This document shows positions 1 through 5,627 of a stretch of DNA of 6,451 nucleotides, piece after piece. The position numbers and the translations under genes were made by a program. Origin of the DNA: Dysgonomonas sp. UBA5412 (GTDB lineage Bacteria > Bacteroidota > Bacteroidia > Bacteroidales > Dysgonomonadaceae). The DNA is taken from the NCBI GenBank assembly GCA_002409595.1, contig DHNQ01000010.1, positions 162,600-169,050 on the forward strand, read 5' to 3'. Under the pieces are notes generated by a model, which saw nothing but the letters and a program-made list of their open reading frames with translations, was not told the origin of the DNA and searched no databases. How positions within the stretch are numbered: position 1 is the first letter of the stretch; each line of letters opens with the position of its first letter.

Positions 1-27
1 ACATACCCCTCTTGTTTTATTATATTT

Positions 28-43
28 ATAGAGTTTCCTCTAT
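28..43. terminator. Small hairpin at the 3' end of the glycosyltransferase gene
   Basis: Perfect 6-bp inverted repeat ATAGAG / CTCTAT separated by four bases (TTTC on +, GAAA on -, a GNRA-type tetraloop). It overlaps the last base of the leftward TAA stop codon. On the minus strand the downstream bases are A-rich, so it is a poor intrinsic terminator for the glycosyltransferase gene. On the plus strand it is followed by a T-rich stretch (43-57), so it could instead end a rightward transcript entering from outside the window. The short stem makes chance occurrence quite possible. Confidence 0.25.
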
Positions 44-1236
44 TATTGTTCTTTTGTCATATATTGGTCAGACAATACTTCACTAGTTGTTTTTTTGAAT
101 GTTACTAATTGATATACAAGAGTGAGCCATACTACAAGAAACGGTAAAGCCTTAAGCGCATAAGGTCTTATGATCTCTTTCCGCACATAAGATGGCATAA
201 TGTCTGAACCTGCTCCTATGGTAAGGATCATTGTAAAAATAAGCAACACAATAACATATTTACTACGAGGCTTTTTCTGAAGAATAAACCATATTGCAAA
301 ACCCGAGGCAGCTATTACGTATGTTGCATTTTCGGAACCACTGCTGAATAATACAACAAACATAAGAGTGGAAGCTAATATCCCGAATTGGAATATTGGA
401 TCGGTATAATTTTTCACCTTTATATATTGAAGTCCAAATAAAAGGAGTGCAGGTATAAGTATCAACATATTAGATATTTCCACTATGCCTGTTGTGCGTC
501 TGATGAATCCCATTGCTGAAATATCCTGATATAGAGATGCTGCGTTGAGTGCATTCTTTAAAGATAAAGATTCGTACCAATCAAAATAGCTTTGTACTAT
601 AAATTGAGGTGAGGACAGAAGCATTGGTAATACAAAAAATAGTACAGCCCAAAATAGGAGTGAGCCTGTAAACTTTATTTTATTCTTAGAAAAGAAGAAA
701 AATGCAAGCCCCACTATTCCGTACAACTTGACGAATGCTCCCAGCATAATAAGACATGCAGCCCAAAAATCTTTTTCGGAACGAATACAAATAAATGTAC
801 CTACTATTAATGCTGCAATGAGTGTGTTAGTCTGGCAATTACTTGCATTGGTATGTATGTCGTGCATCACAATCCAATATATAATCACTTTGCCCTTCCA
901 TTGCATTGGCAATTTGTAGATAGCAAAAAGCAGAGTGGCAGCTATCGACACATCCCAAAGCGGTACTCCCAGAAAATCAGGTAGAAGAGCAAACGGGGCT
1001 ATAATGATACTGAATAAAGGTCCATAATGATTCGTATCTCCATATTCAGGATATTCTGCATATAGATTTACTTGGTCAAGTGTATGATAAAATACATACT
1101 TAAATATCTGATAATTGTTGCTTTTGGAAATATGACTAAGTCCTGCCACTAAAGCAGCTCCCAGCCATAAAGCGAATATCAGCCGTTTGTCATAGAAAAT
1201 AGGTTTTTGGAAAAAGTTGGAAATAGCATTTTTCAT
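43..1236 (-). CDS. Multi-spanning membrane glycosyltransferase, GT87/DUF2029 type
   Basis: Complete 397-aa, strongly hydrophobic protein with about ten predicted membrane segments (near residues 18-34, 73-88, 93-107, 117-125, 135-151, 157-183, 190-207, 254-272, 281-298, 302-320, 325-341 and 360-378). The first large loop holds acidic residues (D54, E61, E64, D67) followed by N69-H-Y-G-P at 69-73 and a hydrophobic run ending APFALLP. This resembles the loop of GT87 polyprenyl-phosphate-sugar-dependent mannosyltransferases, where an acidic residue is catalytic. By family, it would move a sugar from a lipid-linked donor to a glycan or lipid on the outer face of the inner membrane; donor and acceptor cannot be read from the sequence. 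The C-terminal tail (379-397) is polar. It is the only leftward gene here and is divergent from the cyclo-ligase gene. No other glycan gene is visible, so its pathway is unknown. The family call is from the overall pattern; the exact catalytic residue is uncertain. Confidence 0.75.
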   Translation of the reverse strand: MKNAISNFFQKPIFYDKRLIFALWLGAALVAGLSHISKSNNYQIFKYVFYHTLDQVNLYAEYPEYGDTNHYGPLFSIIIAPFALLPDFLGVPLWDVSIAATLLFAIYKLPMQWKGKVIIYWIVMHDIHTNASNCQTNTLIAALIVGTFICIRSEKDFWAACLIMLGAFVKLYGIVGLAFFFFSKNKIKFTGSLLFWAVLFFVLPMLLSSPQFIVQSYFDWYESLSLKNALNAASLYQDISAMGFIRRTTGIVEISNMLILIPALLLFGLQYIKVKNYTDPIFQFGILASTLMFVVLFSSGSENATYVIAASGFAIWFILQKKPRSKYVIVLLIFTMILTIGAGSDIMPSYVRKEIIRPYALKALPFLVVWLTLVYQLVTFKKTTSEVLSDQYMTKEQ

Positions 1237-1279
1237 TCTCGTAATCCGATCTAGTTTGAGTAAATTTGATTTTAAGTCC

Positions 1280-1287
1280 CAAAATTA
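1280..1287 (-). promoter_or_regulatory. Candidate Bacteroides-type -7 element for the glycosyltransferase gene
   Basis: On the minus strand this reads TAATTTTG, a full match to TAnnTTTG, the -7 consensus recognised by the Bacteroidota primary sigma factor. It lies 43 bp before the leftward start codon, which would give a leader of roughly 35-40 nt. I found no convincing TTTG at the matching -33 position. The region is AT-rich, so a chance match cannot be excluded. Confidence 0.35.
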
Positions 1288-1341
1288 GGATAATATTGTC
1301 TAAGTAATGTATTTTTGTCGAATATTTCTATTCAGGAATAA

Positions 1342-1361
1342 AAAGATAAAATCTTATCTTT
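1342..1361. repeat. 8-bp perfect inverted repeat overlapping the cyclo-ligase promoter
   Basis: The arms AAAGATAA (1342-1349) and TTATCTTT (1354-1361) are perfect reverse complements with a 4-base centre, AATC. The right arm contains most of the rightward -7 element. The left arm, read on the minus strand, gives TATCTTTT, a 7/8 match to the same consensus. It could be a repressor operator, a symmetric two-way promoter core, or chance in AT-rich DNA. It lies just upstream of the gene and would mostly fall outside its transcript, so a role as an RNA hairpin is less likely. Confidence 0.45.
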
Positions 1362-1362
1362 G
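1355..1362 (+). promoter_or_regulatory. Bacteroides-type -7 element upstream of the cyclo-ligase gene
   Basis: TATCTTTG matches the TAnnTTTG consensus exactly. No clear TTTG occurs 19-21 bp upstream; the nearest (1314-1317) is too far away. Transcription would start around 1366-1370, only a few bases before the ATG at 1374. The mRNA would then be almost leaderless, or translation would start at the second in-frame ATG (1383). Confidence 0.5.
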
Positions 1363-1373
1363 ACTGCAACAAT

Positions 1374-1940
1374 ATGAAAATAATGAGTAATATACAACAA
1401 GAAAAAGATATACTACGAAAAAAAGTTTTATCGCTGAAGAAGAAATGTTCTTTCAGCGAATTACATAATTGCTCTAATGAAGTGCTCGAAGTTGTGGAGT
1501 TGACAGGTGTTTTTCAGGAAGCAAAAAATATTTTTATTTATAATAGTATTGATGATGAGGTTCAAACATTTGAATTTATCCAAAAATGGGCATCCGAAAA
1601 GAATTTTTATCTACCTGTCGTTCAGGGAGATGATCTTATCTTTAGAAAATATATTCCTACATCAGGATTTCAACAATCCTCCTTTGGTATAATGGAGCCG
1701 ATAGGAGATAATTTTTCCGATTTCAAGAAAGTAGATTTGATCATTGTTCCCGGCGTTGCATTCGATCGTAAAATGAACCGATTAGGACGTGGAAGAGGGT
1801 TTTACGACCGCTTTCTACCGCAATTAAAAGCTCCTAAAATGGGAATCTGTTTTGAATTTCAGTTGTTTGATAAAATACCGGCAGACGATAATGATATAAA
1901 AATGAATTATATAGTGTCCGAAAATGATTTGATCTGGTAA
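1374..1940 (+). CDS. 5-formyltetrahydrofolate cyclo-ligase (methenyl-THF synthetase)
   Basis: Complete 188-aa protein, the usual length for this cytosolic family (ygfA/fau in E. coli). It converts 5-formyl-THF to 5,10-methenyl-THF using ATP, returning the storage folate to the one-carbon pool. Visible signatures are a basic N-terminal helix (K11 to K24), the strand pattern IFIYNSIDDEV (53-63), a PVV strand (81-83), FGIMEP (104-109), and DLIIVPGVAFD (121-131). The hallmark loop RLGRGRGFYDRFL (136-148) carries the G-rich phosphate/folate-binding segment and the conserved Y-D-R. The C-terminus has the expected pattern ending in a short VSE-type strand. The ORF begins at ATG 1374; a second in-frame ATG at 1383 gives MSNIQQ, starts nearer where homologues begin, and fits better with the promoter position. 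No Shine-Dalgarno sequence is visible. The gene appears monocistronic, with a hairpin right after the stop. Confidence 0.93.
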   Translation: MKIMSNIQQEKDILRKKVLSLKKKCSFSELHNCSNEVLEVVELTGVFQEAKNIFIYNSIDDEVQTFEFIQKWASEKNFYLPVVQGDDLIFRKYIPTSGFQQSSFGIMEPIGDNFSDFKKVDLIIVPGVAFDRKMNRLGRGRGFYDRFLPQLKAPKMGICFEFQLFDKIPADDNDIKMNYIVSENDLIW

Positions 1941-1963
1941 TATGTTTTGTATTCTGAAACATA
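1941..1963 (+). terminator. Weak terminator-like hairpin after the cyclo-ligase gene
   Basis: The inverted repeat TATGTTT (1941-1947) / AAACATA (1957-1963) starts at the base after the stop codon. Two G-U pairs can extend it to nine pairs around a 5-base loop. The following bases (1964-1973) are AT-rich but not a pure T run, and the stem has few G-C pairs, so termination would be weak. A second stem, TGTATTC (1948-1954) with GAATACA (1977-1983), shares bases with the first, so the two are mutually exclusive. Confidence 0.4.
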
Positions 1964-2013
1964 ATTTATCATTTAGGAATACAGATCAGACTTATAATTT
2001 ATAACTAATATAT

Positions 2014-2021
2014 TATCTTTA
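2014..2021 (+). promoter_or_regulatory. Candidate -7 element upstream of the GNAT-like gene
   Basis: TATCTTTA matches TAnnTTTG at all but the last base and shares the octamer TTATCTTT with the cyclo-ligase promoter. It lies 29 bp before the ATG, giving a leader of about 20-25 nt. No good -33 TTTG was found. Together with the hairpin at 1941-1963, it suggests a separate transcription unit. Confidence 0.35.
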
Positions 2022-2050
2022 CGCTCGAAATAGAAACATTTTGTAAACCT

Positions 2051-3190
2051 ATGTCCATAATCATAAAAGAAGTAAACGAGAACAATAAAGCATTGAGAAA
2101 AGCTTTTGTTAAATTTCCAATAAATCTATATAAAGACTGCCCTTACTATGTGCCATCCCTTATCTTGGATGAACTGGATACATTGAATGCAAAGAAAAAT
2201 CCGGCATTTGATTTCTGTGAGTTACAATTGTTTTTGGCATATAAGAATGACGAAATAGTAGGCAGAATAGCTGCCATAATAAATCGCGAAGCCAATCGCA
2301 TTTGGGAGAAAAAAGAGGTTCGTTTTGGGTTTGTAGATTTCATCAATGACGATGAAGTTGTAGATGCCCTCTTTGATACAGTACACACTTGGGCTAAGAA
2401 TAAAGGTATGGATGCTGTGATAGGACCTTTAGGTTTTACCGATCTTGATGCCGAAGGACTTCTTATTCATGGATTTGATCAGGTGTCTACGATGGCTACA
2501 AAATATAGCTACCCTTATTACGTAACTCAGATAGAGCGACTTGGTTATCAGAAAGATGCCGATTGGAACGAGTATCTTATTCCTGTTCCCCATTCTGTGC
2601 CCGAAAGACATCAACGAATAGCTAATATGGTGATGCAGAGATATGGGTTAAAGGTATTGAAATTTAAGAATCTGCAACAGATTACGCCCTATGTAGCCAA
2701 GTTATTTTCGTTACTTAATGTTGCATATCAACCCTTATATGGTTTTGTCCCTCTTACTCAGCGACAAATAGATCATTATGTGAAAATGTATGTACCTCTT
2801 CTTCGTTGGGATCTGGTAACTATTATTATAAAAGAAGATACGGACGATGTTGTCGGTTTTGGGATTGCTATTCCGAGCCTGTCGCGAGGACTTATAAAAT
2901 CGCGAGGCAAACTATTCCCTTTCGGATGGGTTCCGTTGTTGAAAGATTTGAAAAGCAAGAAAAATCCCGTTGTAGACCTTATGCTGATAGGCATAGCACC
3001 GGAATATCAGGGAAAAGGAGTTAATGCTATTATTTTTAGCGACATCATTCCGTCGGCATATAAATGTGGATTCAAATATGCCGAATCTAATCCCGAATTG
3101 GAGATGAATAATAAGGTTGCGTCACTGTGGGATGGCTTCAATGCTGAAAATCATAAGAAACGAAGAGCCTATATAAAACAGCTTAAGTAA
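2051..3190 (+). CDS. GNAT-fold acetyltransferase-like protein, substrate unknown
   Basis: Complete 379-aa soluble protein without a signal peptide or membrane segment. The C-terminal part carries a GNAT acyl-CoA-binding signature: strand VDLMLIGIAPEYQ (308-320), then the Q320-G-K-G-V-N loop in the position of Q/R-x-x-G-x-G/A, with Asn where Gly/Ala is usual. After it comes a helix and a strand FKYAESNPE (341-349), where GNAT proteins often have an asparagine-containing motif B. The N-terminal part has a second GNAT-like strand pair, LFLAYKNDEIVGRIAAIIN (60-78), and a strongly conserved-looking stretch GPLGFTDLDAEGLLIHGFD (125-143). The length, about twice a single GNAT domain, suggests two such folds. 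It resembles conserved proteins usually annotated only as N-acetyltransferase or YghO-like, from memory of the pattern. Substrate and pathway are not evident, and its neighbours give no clue. No frameshift or truncation is seen. Confidence 0.7.
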   Translation: MSIIIKEVNENNKALRKAFVKFPINLYKDCPYYVPSLILDELDTLNAKKNPAFDFCELQLFLAYKNDEIVGRIAAIINREANRIWEKKEVRFGFVDFINDDEVVDALFDTVHTWAKNKGMDAVIGPLGFTDLDAEGLLIHGFDQVSTMATKYSYPYYVTQIERLGYQKDADWNEYLIPVPHSVPERHQRIANMVMQRYGLKVLKFKNLQQITPYVAKLFSLLNVAYQPLYGFVPLTQRQIDHYVKMYVPLLRWDLVTIIIKEDTDDVVGFGIAIPSLSRGLIKSRGKLFPFGWVPLLKDLKSKKNPVVDLMLIGIAPEYQGKGVNAIIFSDIIPSAYKCGFKYAESNPELEMNNKVASLWDGFNAENHKKRRAYIKQLK

Positions 3191-3233
3191 GCATTAGAGG
3201 CAAGGTAAGGACTTTTTCTTCCCAAGATTTTTT

Positions 3234-3241
3234 TATATTTT
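3234..3241 (+). promoter_or_regulatory. Weak candidate -7 element upstream of parE
   Basis: TATATTTT matches TAnnTTTG except at the last base and lies 40 bp before the parE ATG, giving a leader of about 30-35 nt. The surroundings (3227-3260) are extremely T-rich, including the 10-mer ATTTTTTTAT twice at 24-bp spacing, so chance matches are easy. No -33 TTTG is apparent. parE may also be read through from the GNAT-like gene, as I see no terminator hairpin between them. Confidence 0.25.
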
Positions 3242-3281
3242 TACAACGCAATTTTTTTATTAAAAGAAATTTTAAGAGTTT

Positions 3282-5132
3282 ATGGAAGAGGAGATCAAAC
3301 TACCCGAAGTTAATTATTCCGATGATGATATTAAAACCCTCGATTGGCAGGAACACATCCGTCGCCGTCCGGGTATGTATATTGGTAAGTTGGGCGATGG
3401 CACATCTGCCGATGACGGTATATACGTACTTCTCAAGGAGGTATTAGACAACTCCATCGACGAATATATGATGGGGTTCGGTAAAACGATCGAAGTCTCT
3501 ATAAACGAAGGTGTAGTTCGTGTTCGCGATCATGGACGTGGAGTTCCGCTGGGAAAGGTCAAAGACGTATCGTCTAAGATGAATACCGGTGCTAAATATG
3601 ATTCAAAAGCATTTAAAAAGTCAGTAGGTCTTAATGGTGTTGGTATCAAGGCTGTTAATGCACTGTCTTCATTTTTTTTGATACAAAGTTTTAGAGAAGG
3701 ACAGACTACATCGGTCGAATATGACAAAGCTATTGTTACCAAAGAAGAAAAAATTCATCCAACCGATCAGGAAAACGGAACACTAATAGAATTTGTTCCT
3801 GATAATACGATCTTCCTCAATTATAATTTCAGAGATAACTATGTAGAGAGCCTTCTAAAAAACTATGTATTTCTAAATACAGGGCTTACCATAGTATATA
3901 ATGGAAAGAAATTTCATTCTAAGAACGGACTGGTAGATCTCTTAAACGAGAATATGACATCAGAGCCGCTATACCCGATCATTCACCTAAAAGATGAAGA
4001 TATAGAGGTTGTTATCACTCATACCGATCAATATGGCGAAGAATATTACTCTTTTGTTAACGGACAACATACTACTCAGGGAGGAACACATCAATCAGCT
4101 TTCCGAGAATCTCTATCAAGAGTAATAAAAGAATATTATACAAAAAATTTCGACTATGCAGATATCCGTAATGGTATTGTAGCTGCAATCAGTATAAAAG
4201 TAGAAGAACCGGTCTTTGAGTCTCAGACCAAGACTAAGCTTGGTTCGCGAGATATGGGACCTAACGGACCATCAGTACAGAAATTTATCGGTGATTTTCT
4301 GAAAAAAGAATTGGATAATTATCTACACAAGCATACCGATATTTCAGAAATTCTACTGAAAAAAATATTAGATTCCGAAAAAGAACGCAAAGCCATTGCC
4401 GGTGTTACCAAACTGGCACGCGAACGTGCTAAGAAAGCAAACCTTCATAATAAAAAATTGCGTGATTGCCGTATTCATTACAGTGACACTAAAGGTGATA
4501 ATCTGGACGAAACCAGTATTTTTATAACAGAAGGTGACTCTGCCAGCGGTTCGATAACCAAAAGCCGCAATCCCAATCTTCAGGCAGTATTCAGTCTTCG
4601 AGGTAAACCTCTTAACAGTTTTGGACTGACAAAGAAGATTGTTTATGAAAATGAAGAATTTAATCTGTTGCAGGCAGCTCTCAATATTGAAGATGGCTTG
4701 GATGGGCTTCGTTATAATAAAATTATAATAGCTACCGATGCCGATACTGATGGTATGCATATACGGTTACTGTTGCTGACTTTCTTTCTTCAGTTTTTCC
4801 CCGATCTTGTCAAAAAGAACCATGTTTATATATTACAAACTCCATTGTTTAGGGTACGTAATAAAAAAGAAACAATCTATTGTTATAGCGAAGAAGAGAG
4901 ATTAGCTGCCATCAGCAAGCTTGGGGCTAACCCTGAGATTACGCGATTTAAAGGTCTGGGAGAAATCTCTCCCGATGAATTTCGTCATTTTATAGGAAAA
5001 GATATTCGTCTCGATCCCGTGACAATGAAAAAGGAAGACCTTGTGAATAATATGCTCAACTTTTATATGGGTAAGAATACACCCGAACGTCAGGAATTTA
5101 TTATAGACAATCTGGTTATAGAGGAAGAATAA
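3282..5132 (+). CDS. parE: DNA topoisomerase IV subunit B (type IIA topoisomerase ATPase subunit)
   Basis: Complete 616-aa protein of normal length for ParE. With ParC it forms the A2B2 enzyme that uses ATP to pass one DNA duplex through another, mainly to decatenate daughter chromosomes. GHKL ATPase domain: RRRPGMYIG (27-35), E53 (expected catalytic base), N57 and D60 in the EVLDNSIDE helix, D83-HGRG, and the lid GLNGVGIKAVN (116-126). Transducer domain: GGTH (267-270) and the QTK loop (315-317, K317 contacting ATP). TOPRIM metal-binding domain: EGDSASG (417-423) and DADTDG (486-491), where many relatives have DADVDG, then RFKGLGE (555-561) and a C-terminal tail. ParE rather than GyrB is favoured by the N-terminal pattern YSDDDIKTLDWQEHIRRRPGMYIG and the absence of an extra C-terminal insertion. 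GyrB as an alternative is unlikely but not formally excluded. No parC is visible. It is followed after 8 bp by a small unknown gene, probably co-transcribed. Confidence 0.93.
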   Translation: MEEEIKLPEVNYSDDDIKTLDWQEHIRRRPGMYIGKLGDGTSADDGIYVLLKEVLDNSIDEYMMGFGKTIEVSINEGVVRVRDHGRGVPLGKVKDVSSKMNTGAKYDSKAFKKSVGLNGVGIKAVNALSSFFLIQSFREGQTTSVEYDKAIVTKEEKIHPTDQENGTLIEFVPDNTIFLNYNFRDNYVESLLKNYVFLNTGLTIVYNGKKFHSKNGLVDLLNENMTSEPLYPIIHLKDEDIEVVITHTDQYGEEYYSFVNGQHTTQGGTHQSAFRESLSRVIKEYYTKNFDYADIRNGIVAAISIKVEEPVFESQTKTKLGSRDMGPNGPSVQKFIGDFLKKELDNYLHKHTDISEILLKKILDSEKERKAIAGVTKLARERAKKANLHNKKLRDCRIHYSDTKGDNLDETSIFITEGDSASGSITKSRNPNLQAVFSLRGKPLNSFGLTKKIVYENEEFNLLQAALNIEDGLDGLRYNKIIIATDADTDGMHIRLLLLTFFLQFFPDLVKKNHVYILQTPLFRVRNKKETIYCYSEEERLAAISKLGANPEITRFKGLGEISPDEFRHFIGKDIRLDPVTMKKEDLVNNMLNFYMGKNTPERQEFIIDNLVIEEE

Positions 5133-5140
5133 ACCTATTT

Positions 5141-5593
5141 ATGAGCTGGAAAGAAATCAAAGATACGCCTGAAGAAGTATCGTATTGGGTTAGTGAAACA
5201 GAATTGCATACAAATATATCTTATGCAGAGCCTATTTATGTCGAATTAATATCAAAAGATTCGGTTAGAAAAGGAGATCTTGAGCAGTTCGACTTTCATT
5301 TTATAGAATCAGTGACTTCGGATATTGATAATTTTTTGTTTCAAGCTACAGCTTTTATAAAAAATGAACTCTTGAAAGATCCGGAATCTTTTGGCATAAC
5401 AGACGAGGAGGTGATCAAATATCAAGATTTGTCATTGCCGGATTTTCCGGTTGAATTTCCTCATATCGTTTTCTTTCCTGATAGAAAATGGCTTATTCGT
5501 TTTTCCGATACCGATTTTCCAAAAATAGAATATGGATCGGGTATCGGAGTTTTTTTTAAAGAATATGAAATAGACAGATTCAGAATATTTTGA
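5141..5593 (+). CDS. Unrecognised 150-aa acidic cytosolic protein
   Basis: I do not recognise this family. The start is 8 bp after the parE stop codon, and codon use and base composition resemble the neighbours, so it is probably a real gene on the same transcript. The protein is rich in acidic and aromatic residues, with no signal peptide, membrane segment or cysteine. It appears to run: N-terminal amphipathic region (1-27); strand PIYVELIS (31-38); two helices around 58-94, including an ITDEE segment; then a strand-rich C-terminal part with HIVFFPDRKWLIRFSDTDFP (108-127) and YGSGIGVFFKEYEIDRFRIF (131-150). The last block, a strand, a G-x-G turn, another strand and an aromatic end, looks like a compact alpha/beta fold. 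Small acidic proteins with such endings occur among uncharacterised DUF and immunity-like proteins, but there is no toxin next to it, so that is only a thought. Translation may be coupled to parE. Confidence 0.7.
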   Translation: MSWKEIKDTPEEVSYWVSETELHTNISYAEPIYVELISKDSVRKGDLEQFDFHFIESVTSDIDNFLFQATAFIKNELLKDPESFGITDEEVIKYQDLSLPDFPVEFPHIVFFPDRKWLIRFSDTDFPKIEYGSGIGVFFKEYEIDRFRIF

Positions 5594-5627
5594 ATCATCA
5601 AATAGGTAATAATTAATCAAAAAATAT

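Noticed and set aside
728..919. 63-aa plus-strand frame opposite the glycosyltransferase gene
   Set aside because: It is opposite membrane-segment codons, which commonly give open antisense frames; no start signal.
2806..3024. 72-aa plus-strand frame inside the GNAT-like gene
   Set aside because: It is in another frame of a gene whose own frame carries the GNAT signature, with no sign of a frameshift.
3191..3281. Possible intrinsic terminator after the GNAT-like gene
   Set aside because: T-tracts are present but no stable G-C-containing stem precedes them.
4368..4760. 130-aa open frame on the minus strand inside parE
   Set aside because: It lies entirely opposite the conserved TOPRIM coding region; its translation shows no domain and is explained as an antisense shadow.
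5594..5627. Possible separate promoter or terminator before purU
   Set aside because: The 34-bp A-rich gap has no TAnnTTTG box and no inverted repeat of useful length.
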